This document shows positions 42,019 to 50,854 of a stretch of DNA of 64,000 nt, one piece after another; position 1 is the stretch's first letter, and every line of letters begins with the position of its first letter. Origin of the DNA: an archaeon (GTDB lineage: Archaea > Thermoproteota > Nitrososphaeria > Nitrososphaerales > Gagatemarchaeaceae). The position numbers and the translations under genes were made by a program. The stretch lies in contig JAKAUC010000009.1 in assembly GCA_021827865.1 (NCBI GenBank), forward strand, positions 310,001-374,000, in the 5' to 3' direction. The notes below the pieces were generated by a model. The model was not told the origin of the DNA, did no database searches, and saw nothing but the letters and a program-made list of their open reading frames with translations.

Positions 42019-43503
42019 TCAAGGGAGGAGCAGGTCCCACACCCTGGCGAACCGCTCCCTCGACCCCCTATCCACGGCGGCCAGGGCCCCGAAGTAGACC
42101 ATGCCTCCGACAGCCACCACCACCGCCAACCTGAGCCCGAAGACGATGGTAGGCATCGGGGTCGGGAGGAGCAGCGGGGCGAGCAGCCGGACGGAGGCGC
42201 CCATGGCCAGCGCACATCCGACGTAGAAGGCCAGGGGCCTGAGGGTCCCCTTGAAGGAGGCGGCCCCTAGCCTCCGGCCCTTGACCGCGACGAGTATGAC
42301 CGTCAGCACGAGCTGGGACGCGGCCCAGTAGGCGATCACGGTCTCCGGGGACGCCGAGGCCACGCCACCCCAGTAGACGATCAGGGCGACCGATGAGAGG
42401 TAGACCGCGCTGTAGACCAGGTTCGCCACTGGGACGAAGAAGAGGTTGCTCCTGACGAGCCGCTTGAACCTGTCCTCGACCGCCAGGTCGGACCTCTCCC
42501 GCCCCATGAGGGACCTGTCGAGGACGGTGCTTACGGCGCCGGCCAGGACGGAGAAGGCGAGGATCACCAGGGGCCCTGCCGTGCCGACGTAGCTCTTCGA
42601 GAGTAGATAGAGGAGCTCAGGGGCGAGGGCAGCCGCGCCGACCGCCATGGGGACCCCGAAGAGCATCATGAAATCGAAGAGGGTGGCTATCATCCTGTCC
42701 CCGGCCCCGCGGAGGAGGAGCGGGTAGAGGGCATAGGAGAGATAGCTGCTGTAGCCCACGATCATCGCCACCGAGAACGCCGCCTGGTAGTATCCGACAA
42801 GGACGGTTCCCGAGATCAGGAACGCGATGTAGGTGTCTGCTATGCCCACGACGTAGGGGGCCGAGTTCATCGCGGGGAGCCACGCGTCCCTGAGCCAGCC
42901 CTTCAGCCTGCCGACCGAGGGGGGGCCTGACATGGTCCCCCTGGCGTAGTACAGCCCCGCCACCCCAAGGACCAGGTTGGACACAGCGAGGGCGGCGAAG
43001 GCGCCCGCGATCCCTACCCTGAAGACGAAGAGGAGCGGATAGACGACGGCGAGCTTGGAGAGCTCCCCGGCCAGGAGGACGTAGCCCGTCGCCTCTGGGT
43101 CGTGGGCGAGGAGGAGCGAGTTCACTCCGGAGTAGAAGTAATTCACCGGGACCAGCGACAGGGCGAGGACGAAGAGTCCGAGGGAGCCTGTGATGGCGCT
43201 CTGCCTGACTACAGCCAGCGCCGAGAAGACCGCGATCCCCACGACGGTGAGGAGGAGGCTGCCGAGGAGGGCCGTCTTCCCTACGGTCTCCCCCCTCGCG
43301 GTCTGCCTCGACGACCAATAGTTCACGGCCCCGAGGGGGTAGGTGGAGAAGGCGACGAGGTCGGCGACCACCTCCAGGAGGCCGAACTGCGAGGTGCTGA
43401 GCGTGTGGGTGACCATCACGATGAAGAGGAGGCCGGTGAATATGCTGACTAGCCTCGCGCCGAAGACGACGATCCCCGCCCTGTGGGGGGCTATGGGAGG
43501 CAC
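42019..43503 (-). CDS. Polysaccharide flippase (Wzx/MATE-like)
   Basis: A 494-residue integral membrane protein with about 14 hydrophobic spans. The opening resembles RfbX/Wzx lipid-linked oligosaccharide flippases (LSTSQFGLLEVVADLVAFS). It would move glycan precursors across the membrane and fits the surrounding epimerase and glycosyltransferases. It starts at GTG 43503. A TATA-like element near 43590-43600 is the nearest promoter candidate. Confidence 0.85.
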   Translation of the reverse strand: MPPIAPHRAGIVVFGARLVSIFTGLLFIVMVTHTLSTSQFGLLEVVADLVAFSTYPLGAVNYWSSRQTARGETVGKTALLGSLLLTVVGIAVFSALAVVRQSAITGSLGLFVLALSLVPVNYFYSGVNSLLLAHDPEATGYVLLAGELSKLAVVYPLLFVFRVGIAGAFAALAVSNLVLGVAGLYYARGTMSGPPSVGRLKGWLRDAWLPAMNSAPYVVGIADTYIAFLISGTVLVGYYQAAFSVAMIVGYSSYLSYALYPLLLRGAGDRMIATLFDFMMLFGVPMAVGAAALAPELLYLLSKSYVGTAGPLVILAFSVLAGAVSTVLDRSLMGRERSDLAVEDRFKRLVRSNLFFVPVANLVYSAVYLSSVALIVYWGGVASASPETVIAYWAASQLVLTVILVAVKGRRLGAASFKGTLRPLAFYVGCALAMGASVRLLAPLLLPTPMPTIVFGLRLAVVVAVGGMVYFGALAAVDRGSRERFARVWDLLLP

Positions 43504-43634
43504 TACGGAGCGAACACCCTGGCCGCTTTGACCCCGGAGTCAGACCCTCTGCTCGGAATCAATGACTGGGGCGACCCGGACGCCTTTGGTATAATATCGT
43601 TCCACTGCGGGTCATGCCCGCTGGAGAAGGGAGC

Positions 43635-43892
43635 CTAGGACGGCTTCGTCTCCGGAGGCTTCTCCGTGGAAGCCGCGGGCTGCTCCGGGATGTCGGTGAT
43701 CGGCTCTGGAGGCGGCGTGGTGGCCATGGTGTACCCGATCCACGCGAGGATGGCGAGGAGGACCAGGACGGCGACGAAGGCGGTGATCTCCAACACGATG
43801 AGTGGGAAGTAGAAGATAAGCAGGCCGTAGACGATAATTCCGATAACGCTGCCTGCGAAGATTCCGCCGCCAATCGCCCTATCGTTGGCCAT
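43635..43892 (-). CDS. Small membrane protein with Pro/Glu-rich tail
   Basis: An 85-residue protein with two closely spaced hydrophobic segments (about residues 9-32 and 34-56) and a Pro/Thr/Glu-rich C-terminal tail. No family is recognised. A TATA-like CGTTATATCT lies about 30 nt upstream of the ATG, so it is an independent unit. Confidence 0.65.
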   Translation of the reverse strand: MANDRAIGGGIFAGSVIGIIVYGLLIFYFPLIVLEITAFVAVLVLLAILAWIGYTMATTPPPEPITDIPEQPAASTEKPPETKPS

Positions 43893-44262
43893 GAAACGCG
43901 CGTCCGCTCCGAAGGCGAAGATATAACGGTTGTGGGACTCTTAGGATGGAAGCCCTTTCGCTTTCTCAGCGACGGTCCTGGCCGACAGGCCCCCCCAGAC
44001 ATTTCGCCGTTCAGGCGGGCGACGATTTCTTTCGCCACGGCTCGGTGGTCGCCGCCCTTCCACCAGCCTCGGCCCGGGCGGGCTGGGGAGGAAGTCTGTG
44101 GCGTGCAGGAAATCCGACGAAGGAGGCTTTCGTGTGGGGCAAGAAAACAGTTCCCGGGGCGCACCGGCGCCGGCGACCAGGTTCGGGAGCGCAAAGGCAC
44201 ACCCCGAGCCCGCTCGCGAAGCCAGGGCCCCCGGTATGGAGCCTGCGGGCGAAGGGACGGCT
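43893..44262. other. Intergenic region with possible gene remnant
   Basis: About 370 bases with no intact gene. On the leftward strand a frame reading AVAKEIVARLNGEMSGG is followed, after a run of seven G, by LSARTVAEKAKGLPS and a stop in another frame. One added G would join them. This may be the decayed end of a gene or chance. Confidence 0.3.
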
Positions 44263-44403
44263 CTACTTCCCGGTGATCCGGAACAGGGTGGTCCCGCAGG
44301 ACGGGCACTTGCCTCTGATGGCATGTCGCCCGTTCTTGAAGGTGACTTCCTTCGGCGAGGCTATTTCCCTGCTCTTTTTCTCTTTGACGCAGTAGGCGTT
44401 CAT
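44263..44403 (-). CDS. DUF5679-like small zinc-ribbon protein, paralogue
   Basis: A 46-residue protein beginning MNAYCVKEKKSREI, with a KNGRHAIRG centre and KCPSCG before FRITGK. It is clearly a paralogue of the protein at 19-168, sharing the YCV-x-EKK-x-REI opening, the KNGR-x-AI core and the C-x-x-C-G end. Both have glutamate where a second cysteine of a C-x-x-C might be expected. It probably binds a metal. The function is unknown. A palindromic ATGATATCAT about 26 nt upstream may act as the TATA element. Confidence 0.72.
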   Translation of the reverse strand: MNAYCVKEKKSREIASPKEVTFKNGRHAIRGKCPSCGTTLFRITGK

Positions 44404-44646
44404 GGCCCGTAAACCGGGTGGAGCATGATATCATGGCCTAGGCCGCATGAATTCAACCATTATGATAACGTGTTTTGACAAAAACGCGGCTGCTCGGAGG
44501 CGCTCTCCGGTCACAGGGACCGGGCGGACCAGGCTCGGCGAGGGCCCTGCACGCGCCTGCACGCGCCTGCCCGCGGCTAACCTGCGCTCGGAGAGGGCGC
44601 GCCAGAGGCTCAAGGCTAATCAGGGGGGCCGGTTCCCTCGCTGCAG

Positions 44647-45102
44647 ATGGAAGGCGCGGGCGGCGCCGCGATCAGGCCCCGGAAGATGGACGTCGAGGCG
44701 CTGCTGGGGACCCTGGTGAAGGAGCATGGGGTGATGAGGGGAGCGATCGGGCGGGCGAAGGACGCAGCGGCCAGGGGCGACCTCCACGCCGTCAGCGCTG
44801 AGCTCCGCGGCATCGACCCGCTCTTCAGGCAGCACGTGGCGGACGAGGAGGCGCAGATCCTCGGCCTCCTGGTGGGAGAGCTGGGGCGGGAGAGGGCGGC
44901 AGAGGCGATCAGGATCTTCCAGCAGCACAGGCCCATCTACCAGCTCATGCTGAAGGTGAGGGAACTTGCCTCGAGGCCTTCGGAGGGGCTGCGAGAAAGC
45001 GAGGCCGAGCTGGCGGAGCTCTTCGAACTGCACGCCAGGGCCGAGGAGTCAGCGGTGTTCCCCAGGGCCGCTTCTCTGGGCGCGGCTAGGCGCCCTTCTT
45101 GA
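44647..45102 (+). CDS. Hemerythrin-like (HHE) domain protein
   Basis: A 151-residue helical-bundle protein with histidine and acidic ligands spaced as in hemerythrin HHE domains: KEHGVMR, FRQHVADEE, QQHRP and LHARAEES. It probably binds a diiron centre to sense or store oxygen or handle reactive species. It starts at ATG 44647, or perhaps ATG 44686. It overlaps the convergent thioesterase gene by 17 bases. Confidence 0.8.
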   Translation: MEGAGGAAIRPRKMDVEALLGTLVKEHGVMRGAIGRAKDAAARGDLHAVSAELRGIDPLFRQHVADEEAQILGLLVGELGRERAAEAIRIFQQHRPIYQLMLKVRELASRPSEGLRESEAELAELFELHARAEESAVFPRAASLGAARRPS

Positions 45103-45568
45103 CCATGTACCAGGTGCCAAGGGACTTCGCGCAGAGCTTCCCTTCGGCGTCCCTGACCTCGCCTTCGGCCGTGGCCACCCTCCCCCCTGCCCTCACCACC
45201 CTGCCCAGGACGACGAAGGGTCCCTTGGACAGTGGCTCCAGGAAGTTCACCTTCAACTCCATGGTCAGCTGATCCGTGCCGGGGTTGACAGTCATGACAG
45301 CTATGCCGCAGGCGTTGTCGAGGGAGTACATGACTATCCCGCCGTGGACCATCCCGCCCCTCCTGGCGACCGCCCTGCTGAATGGGAACCTGAGCTCCGC
45401 GCTCCCCTCCCCGACCTTGACGACTTCGTAGCCGACGGCCCTGAAGAGCTCGCTGTCCATGGCCATGGCCTTCTGCACCTCTGCCTCCACGTCCGCCCGC
45501 GCCTTCCTGGCGGCCGCGAAGAGTCCCTTGAAGCTCCCTGCCTGCTCGAGGAGTCTGTCGAAGCTCAC
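45086..45568 (-). CDS. PaaI-like hotdog-fold thioesterase
   Basis: A 160-residue protein with the PaaI/ComA signature GGMVHGGIVMYSLDNACG (about residues 71-88) and the hotdog strand order. It probably hydrolyses an acyl-CoA. A TATA-like AATGGTTAAACGG at about 45592-45604 lies about 25 nt upstream of its ATG. Confidence 0.85.
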   Translation of the reverse strand: MSFDRLLEQAGSFKGLFAAARKARADVEAEVQKAMAMDSELFRAVGYEVVKVGEGSAELRFPFSRAVARRGGMVHGGIVMYSLDNACGIAVMTVNPGTDQLTMELKVNFLEPLSKGPFVVLGRVVRAGGRVATAEGEVRDAEGKLCAKSLGTWYMVKKGA

Positions 45569-45732
45569 GTCGTGGGGCGGCCCCGAGCGGACCGTTTAAC
45601 CATTGTAGGGGCGCCGACCCCCTGCAGGGCCCTCCCGTCCGCGTCCTCGGCTGGAGGGGTGCGCTTATCTAAGGTGGGCCCGGCTCCGATTTCGTCGCCC
45701 ATGGACAGCGCGCTCCCCCCGAGGGCTCAGAA

Positions 45733-46662
45733 ATGATGATCGAGACCAAGGACCTCACAAAGAAGTTCGGCGCCCTCACCGCCGTCGAAGGGGTGACCCT
45801 CAGTGTGGCGGAGGGGGAAGTGTTCGGGTTCCTCGGACCGAACGGAGCGGGAAAGACGACGACCGTGAGGATGCTCTGCTCCCTGATATCGAGGACAAGC
45901 GGTGAGGCGCGGATCGGAGGGTACGACGTCGGCGACGACGAGGGCTCGCTCAGGGCCAGGAAGATGATAGGCCTGGTCTCGGACAACGTCGGGCTCTACG
46001 AGGTCCTCAGCGCCTACAGGAACCTCGAGATCTACGGGAGGCTCTACGGGGTACCGGAGGCGAGGAGGAGGGAGAACATAGAGAAGCTGCTCACGATGCT
46101 CGGGCTGTGGGAGAAGAGGGACGTGGCCGCCGGGACCTTCTCCAAGGGGATGAAGCAGAAGCTGGCCGTGGCCAGGGCCCTGGTCCACGACCCCGAGGTG
46201 GTGTTCATGGACGAGCCGACGGCCAACCTCGACCCGGAATCGGCAAAGACAGTCAGAGAGTTCATCCTCGAGCTCAAGAAGGAAAGGAGGACCATATTCC
46301 TGAACACCCACAACCTGGACGAAGCCGAGAGGGTCTGCGACAGGATAGCCATACTGAACACCAGGCTGATGGCGACGGGGACCCCGGGAGAACTGGAGAG
46401 CATGGTGGGGGGGAAGAAGGTGGTAGTCGAGCTCGCCCGGCCGAGCGAGGCGGTGGTCGCGGCCCTGAACGAGAGATACGCCGGGTTCACCGTGGCCCCG
46501 GGTGGGACGAGGCTGACCTTCGCCCCCTCCGACCCCGACGGTCAGATACCTGACGTCGTCGAGGCCGTAGTCAGGGCGGGGGGTCGGGTCAGGTACGCTG
46601 GGGTGGAAGGGTCGTCGCTGGAGTCGACGTACCTTCAGCTGGTCAAGGGGGAAGCCAGATGA
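45733..46662 (+). CDS. ABC transporter ATP-binding protein
   Basis: A 309-residue ABC-2-type exporter ATPase. Walker A is GPNGAGKTT (about residues 37-45), the signature is FSKGMKQKL (in place of LSGGQ), and Walker B is VVFMDEPTANLDP. A C-terminal domain of about 80 residues follows, as in DrrA/Nod-type ATPases. The substrate is unknown. The stop overlaps the permease ATG (ATGA), so they form an operon. Confidence 0.92.
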   Translation: MMIETKDLTKKFGALTAVEGVTLSVAEGEVFGFLGPNGAGKTTTVRMLCSLISRTSGEARIGGYDVGDDEGSLRARKMIGLVSDNVGLYEVLSAYRNLEIYGRLYGVPEARRRENIEKLLTMLGLWEKRDVAAGTFSKGMKQKLAVARALVHDPEVVFMDEPTANLDPESAKTVREFILELKKERRTIFLNTHNLDEAERVCDRIAILNTRLMATGTPGELESMVGGKKVVVELARPSEAVVAALNERYAGFTVAPGGTRLTFAPSDPDGQIPDVVEAVVRAGGRVRYAGVEGSSLESTYLQLVKGEAR

Positions 46663-47405
46663 GGCTCTCCCAGGCGTGGATAGTTGCCACCAAGGAATTC
46701 GCCACGTTCTCCAAGAAGAAGAACATAATCTACTCGGTGTTCATCGTCCCCCTGGTCGTTTCGGTCGCTTTCCCCGCGATTATCTGGTACGCCCAGCACC
46801 GCGGCCGCGCCGCCATAGCGTCGCCGGCTGAGCTCGTGCTGCTCCTCCCGACGTTCAGCTTCTTCTTTCTGATCCTCGCCGGATTCACCCCGGCGACCAT
46901 AGCGTCCTACAGCCTGGTGGGCGAGAAGCTCGAGAAGAGCCTGGAGCCCCTTCTGGCGACACCTACCACCGACGGTGAGATACTGTTCGGCAAGTGGCTT
47001 GCAGCTTTCGTCCCGCCGATGGGCGCCATCCTCGTCGGCTCGGCGGTCTACATGGGGCTGATGGACGCTTTCACCCATGCTGCCCTGGGATACTACTACT
47101 ACCCCAACTGGAACGCGGCCGTCCTCCTCTTCCTGGAGGTCCCGCTGGCCGTGGTGATGAGCGTGGAGTGGAACGTCTTCGTCTCGTCACGGGTGAGCGA
47201 CGTGAGGATTGCGCAGCAGGTCGGGGCGCTGCTGATACTCCCCTTCGCGGGGATCTACGTCGGCGGTGAGATGGGCCTGGTCACCCTGGGGGACGTCAGC
47301 ACATCCATGTACATCGCTGGGGCCCTGGCCATCATCGACCTGCTCCTCCTGTACGTCGTGGGGGAGACGTTCCAGAGGGATCTGATCCTGACGAAGTGGA
47401 AGTAG
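46659..47405 (+). CDS. ABC-2 type transporter permease
   Basis: A 248-residue permease with about six membrane spans and the ABC-2 intracellular E-K-x-x-x-x-L-E-P-L-L-A-T-P segment (EKLEKSLEPLLATP). It pairs with the ATPase immediately upstream (4-base overlap). Confidence 0.88.
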   Translation: MRLSQAWIVATKEFATFSKKKNIIYSVFIVPLVVSVAFPAIIWYAQHRGRAAIASPAELVLLLPTFSFFFLILAGFTPATIASYSLVGEKLEKSLEPLLATPTTDGEILFGKWLAAFVPPMGAILVGSAVYMGLMDAFTHAALGYYYYPNWNAAVLLFLEVPLAVVMSVEWNVFVSSRVSDVRIAQQVGALLILPFAGIYVGGEMGLVTLGDVSTSMYIAGALAIIDLLLLYVVGETFQRDLILTKWK

Positions 47406-47416
47406 GGGGTGAAGCG

Positions 47417-47578
47417 ATGAACTGGAGAATGAAGCAGAGGTTCCTGGCGATGGGAGGGATCATCTCGGTCCTCAGCCTCGGGCTGATGGCCGCCAGGGGG
47501 GCCGATGCGCCATTGGAAGGGCTGTTCGGCCTGGGGCTGGTCCTGCTGCTGCTGGGCGCGTTGTGGAAGAAGTCCTAG
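47417..47578 (+). CDS. Small membrane protein of the ABC operon
   Basis: A 53-residue protein with two hydrophobic stretches (about residues 13-28 and 38-50). It begins at ATG 47417 with a purine-rich GGGGGTGA ribosome-binding site, 11 bases after the permease stop. It may be an accessory subunit of the exporter. No family is recognised. Confidence 0.6.
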   Translation: MNWRMKQRFLAMGGIISVLSLGLMAARGADAPLEGLFGLGLVLLLLGALWKKS

Positions 47579-47716
47579 GCCCCGCCCGTGGGCGCATCCC
47601 GTTATCCTCGGGGTCGCCCCGACGGCCGTCCCAGCATTCAGGCGGACGAAGGCGCAGGTGGAGCCGAAGGGAACCCGTTTCTAACCCCGGGTCCGACGGA
47701 CCGACGGTGAGGATCG

Positions 47717-47890
47717 ATGGTCTGGCAGACGCTTGTTGCCCACTTCAGGGACGGGACGTCTGACAGGCTGGACACAGCCGACCCCGACGCCGCTGCCGTC
47801 GCCACCACGGCATGGAGGCTCGACCCCCGGACCGTGAAGATAACGAGGCAAGTAGGAGACCTGCCCTTGGAAGTAGTCTACTCGGCCTGA
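47717..47890 (+). CDS. Small hypothetical protein
   Basis: A 57-residue soluble ORF beginning MVWQTLVAHFRDG and ending LEVVYSA, too short for most callers. Its composition is protein-like (mixed charged and hydrophobic, no low complexity). A weak AT-rich box near 47675-47685 precedes it. No family is recognised. Confidence 0.5.
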   Translation: MVWQTLVAHFRDGTSDRLDTADPDAAAVATTAWRLDPRTVKITRQVGDLPLEVVYSA

Positions 47891-47967
47891 GGCCCCCGGC
47901 GGAGGTCGCCCGTCTCCCTCCCTGGCTCACGCTAGGGGATGAGGAAAAGGGGAAAGGATGCGGCGCC

Positions 47968-49293
47968 CTAGGCCTTCGCCGCTACTTTCTCGACGGCGCC
48001 CTTCTGGGTGACCTGCTGGATGATCCCCGCAGCCACCGTAGAGCCGGAGTCGCGGAGCGCGAACCTTCCGAGCTCTGGGTATTCCTTGAAGGTCTCGGCC
48101 ACGATGGGCCTCAGAGGGGTGATCTTCACGATCGCCGAGTCCCCTGTCTTGAGGGTCTTGGGCTTCTCCTCCGTCGGCTGGCCGGTCCTCGGGTCAATCT
48201 TTGCCACAAGCTCGCTGATGGTGGCGGCGGTCTGGCTCGTCGCGAGGTGCATCACTGGGGTGTACCCTGCGGCGATTGCGGTCGGGTGGAAGACCACGAT
48301 GATCTGAGCCTGGAACTCCTTGGCGATGGTCGGGGGTGCGCTCGGGGGCCCAAGCACTGACCCGCGCTTGAAGTCGCCCTTGGCGACGCCCCTCAGGTTG
48401 AAACCGATGTTGTCCCCGGCTGCGGCCTCCTGCATCTGGGTGTGGTGAGTCTCGATGGACTTCACTTCTGCCGTGAGGCCCTCGGGCATGATCATCACGG
48501 GGTCGCCGACCCTCATCTTCCCCGTCTCGACGCGGCCCACCGGGACTGTCCCTACCCCGGTGATGGTGTAGACGTCCTGGACCGGAAGGCGGAGCGGCTT
48601 GTCGATCGGCTTCGGGGGCTCTACGAACTCGTCCAGCGCCTGGAGGAGGATCGGGCCCTTGTACCATGGCATGTTATCCGAACCCTTCACCAAGTTCTCG
48701 CCGGTCCAGCCGGAGACCGGTACGAAGCGTATCTTGGAGACGTTGTACCCGACGGTCTTCAGCAGGTTCTCGATGTCCTGCTTCGCCTCGTTGTAGCGCT
48801 GCTCTGAGTACTTTACAGTCTGGTCGTCCATCTTGTTGACGCAGACCACGAGCTGCGAGACGCCGAGGGTCCTGAGGAGGAATGCGTGCTCCCTGGCCTG
48901 GCCTCCTGAAGCGAGGGCCGCGTCAGCCTCCCCCTTCTTCGCGGAGACTACGAGGACGGCCGCGTCAGCCTCTGAGGCGCCGGTGATCATGTTCTTGATG
49001 AAGTCCTTGTGCCCGGGCGCGTCGATGAGCGTGTAGAAGTACTTCGGAGTCTCGAAGCGCTGGAAGGCGAGGTCGATGGTGACACCGCGCTCCCTTTCGT
49101 CTTTCAGCTGGTCAAGCACCCATGCGTACTTGAAAGAGTCGCCCGCTCCGGTCTTCTCCGACTCCTTCGCGAACTCCTCGATCATCCTATTGTCGACGAC
49201 GCCAAGGTCGAACAGGAAGTGTCCCATGGTAGTGGACTTGCCGTTGTCCACGTGCCCGGTCACTATCAGGTTCAGGTGAGGCTTATCGGCCAT
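47968..49293 (-). CDS. tuf: Translation elongation factor 1A
   Basis: A 441-residue aEF1A delivering aminoacyl-tRNA to the ribosome. G1 is GHVDNGKST, G3 is DAPGHKDF and G4 is NKMD, followed by two beta-barrel domains ending in KVAAKA. Length and motifs are those of the archaeal/eukaryotic factor. A near-perfect TATA box (49333-49341) lies about 45 nt upstream of the ATG, so unlike most genes here it would have a leader of about 20 nt. Confidence 0.98.
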   Translation of the reverse strand: MADKPHLNLIVTGHVDNGKSTTMGHFLFDLGVVDNRMIEEFAKESEKTGAGDSFKYAWVLDQLKDERERGVTIDLAFQRFETPKYFYTLIDAPGHKDFIKNMITGASEADAAVLVVSAKKGEADAALASGGQAREHAFLLRTLGVSQLVVCVNKMDDQTVKYSEQRYNEAKQDIENLLKTVGYNVSKIRFVPVSGWTGENLVKGSDNMPWYKGPILLQALDEFVEPPKPIDKPLRLPVQDVYTITGVGTVPVGRVETGKMRVGDPVMIMPEGLTAEVKSIETHHTQMQEAAAGDNIGFNLRGVAKGDFKRGSVLGPPSAPPTIAKEFQAQIIVVFHPTAIAAGYTPVMHLATSQTAATISELVAKIDPRTGQPTEEKPKTLKTGDSAIVKITPLRPIVAETFKEYPELGRFALRDSGSTVAAGIIQQVTQKGAVEKVAAKA

Positions 49294-49332
49294 ACTAAAT
49301 CAGACCTTACAATAAAATGACCCTGTTTCAGC

Positions 49333-49341
49333 GTATATAAG
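49333..49341 (-). promoter_or_regulatory. TATA box of elongation factor 1A
   Basis: Reads CTTATATAC on the leftward strand. The predicted transcript start is near 49313, giving a leader of about 20 nt before the ATG at 49293. Confidence 0.7.
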
Positions 49342-49434
49342 CGTAGCGTAGCATGAAACGCGGAGCGGCCTCTCCGGCCCGGTTGGGAAGCACGACGGCA
49401 GAGGTTAAACAGCCTCGAAACGGGGAGGGGCACG

Positions 49435-49848
49435 TTGAGCAACCCAAACGACTGGAACACTGGAGTCATCACGGAGTTCCGAAAGAACCACGGGAAGGTG
49501 GGCGGAAACTTCGAAGGCGCGCCGATTCTCCTAATCCACCACACTGGGGCGAAGACCCGCAGGGTGAGGGTCAACCCGGTGATGTACCTCAAGGACGGGG
49601 GCCGCTACCTCGTCTTCGCGTCGAAGGGAGGGGCAGAGACCAACCCTGACTGGTACCACAACCTGATCGCCCACCCGGAAGTGGAGATTGAGGTCGGGGA
49701 CGAGAAGATCAGCGTCCGCGCCAGCGAGGTCAAGGGGGAGGAGAGGGATCGCGTCTACGCCAAGCAGGCCGCTCTTTATCCGCAGTTTGCCGAATACCAG
49801 AGGAAGACCAAGCGGAAGATCCCCGTCGTAGAGTTCAAGCCGAGGTAG
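49435..49848 (+). CDS. F420-type deazaflavin-dependent nitroreductase family protein
   Basis: A 137-residue split-barrel protein of the Ddn/DUF385 family. It has GAPILLIHHTGAKTRR-type strands followed by the conserved N-P-D-W-Y-H-N-L segment (NPDWYHNLIAHP), which contacts coenzyme F420. It probably reduces quinones or other acceptors with reduced F420. The substrate is unknown. TTG 49435 follows the TATA-like GGTTAAACAG (about 49403-49412), leaderless. Confidence 0.88.
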   Translation: MSNPNDWNTGVITEFRKNHGKVGGNFEGAPILLIHHTGAKTRRVRVNPVMYLKDGGRYLVFASKGGAETNPDWYHNLIAHPEVEIEVGDEKISVRASEVKGEERDRVYAKQAALYPQFAEYQRKTKRKIPVVEFKPR

Positions 49849-50003
49849 CCGGCCGCGGCGGGGCTGACGGCGAGGGCAGCCTTGGCGCAGCGCCCAGGGT
49901 GGGGCTGGCCCGCGGGGAAAGGAATGGGTCGCATGGCCGGTCAACACACCCCCCCGAGGACGGCGACCACTACGCTTATTCAGAATCGCCCGGGGTTGGA
50001 GGC

Positions 50004-50828
50004 GTGAACAGGGCCATCGACTGCCACATCCACCTCTCGCGGAGGCCCGACGACCTGCTGCGGCGCTATGCCGAGCTCAACGGGCTGAAGTACTCTCTGG
50101 ACGAGCTCCTGGGGGAGATGCGCGAGAGCGGGGTCGAGCGCGGGCTGCTGCTGAGCCCTCCGATGGAGTCCGGCGGGATCCTGCCCAACGAAGAGGTTCT
50201 TGCGCTGTGCCGGGAGAGCCGAGGGATCCTCTCCCCGGTCATCACCGTCGAGCCGACCAGGAGGGAGGCGAAGGCGGCCCTGGGCCTCGCCGAGGAGAAC
50301 AGGAGCGAGGTGAAGGGGTTCAAGGTGAGGCTCGGATATGTCGACGCGGCCGCGGAGAGCCCGGTCTTCGAAGGCATCTACGACTACGCCGAAGCCCAAG
50401 GGCTCCCTGTGATGTTCCACACGGGGGACACCGCGACCAGCGACGGCGACCTGGCCCGGTCCCACCCGCTTACCCTCGACGCGCTGGCCAACAGACGAGA
50501 GGAGCTGAAGATAGTCATCTGCCACTTCGGGAACCCTTGGATGGAAGACACCGCGGAGCTGATCTACAAGCACCCCAAGGTCTACGCCGACATCTCGGGG
50601 CTGACGACCGGGGGAGGAGCCTATTCAGGGAAGCTCGCGGCCCTCTTGGCAAGGAAGCTCAGCGAGGCTGTGTACTTCGCAGGCGGGGGGGAGAAGGTCC
50701 TCTTCGGGACCGACTATCCGGTGACACGGCACCGGCACGCCTTCGAGCTGGTGAGCCTGATGGACGCGGACGAATCTGACAAGGAGCGGATCCTCTGGCG
50801 CAACTCGAAGGAGGTCTTCGGGCTCTGA
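50004..50828 (+). CDS. Amidohydrolase-2 family metal-dependent hydrolase
   Basis: A 274-residue TIM-barrel hydrolase with the N-terminal DCHIHL metal motif, MFHTGD, ICHFGNPW and FGTDYPV near the end. It is typical of amidohydrolase-2/decarboxylase-like enzymes with unassigned substrates. GTG 50004 is chosen because a TATA-like CGCTTATTC (about 49972-49980) lies 25-30 nt upstream. The longer frame from 49899 is not family-like. The stop overlaps a possible CTG start of the next gene. Confidence 0.82.
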   Translation: MNRAIDCHIHLSRRPDDLLRRYAELNGLKYSLDELLGEMRESGVERGLLLSPPMESGGILPNEEVLALCRESRGILSPVITVEPTRREAKAALGLAEENRSEVKGFKVRLGYVDAAAESPVFEGIYDYAEAQGLPVMFHTGDTATSDGDLARSHPLTLDALANRREELKIVICHFGNPWMEDTAELIYKHPKVYADISGLTTGGGAYSGKLAALLARKLSEAVYFAGGGEKVLFGTDYPVTRHRHAFELVSLMDADESDKERILWRNSKEVFGL

Positions 50829-50854
50829 GCGAGGGCTCTGCCGTCATAGTAGAG

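Noticed and set aside
44560-44582. Short tandem GCACGCGCCT units, considered as CRISPR or other repeat array
   Set aside because: Only about two 10-bp copies in GC-rich sequence, with no spacers or cas genes.
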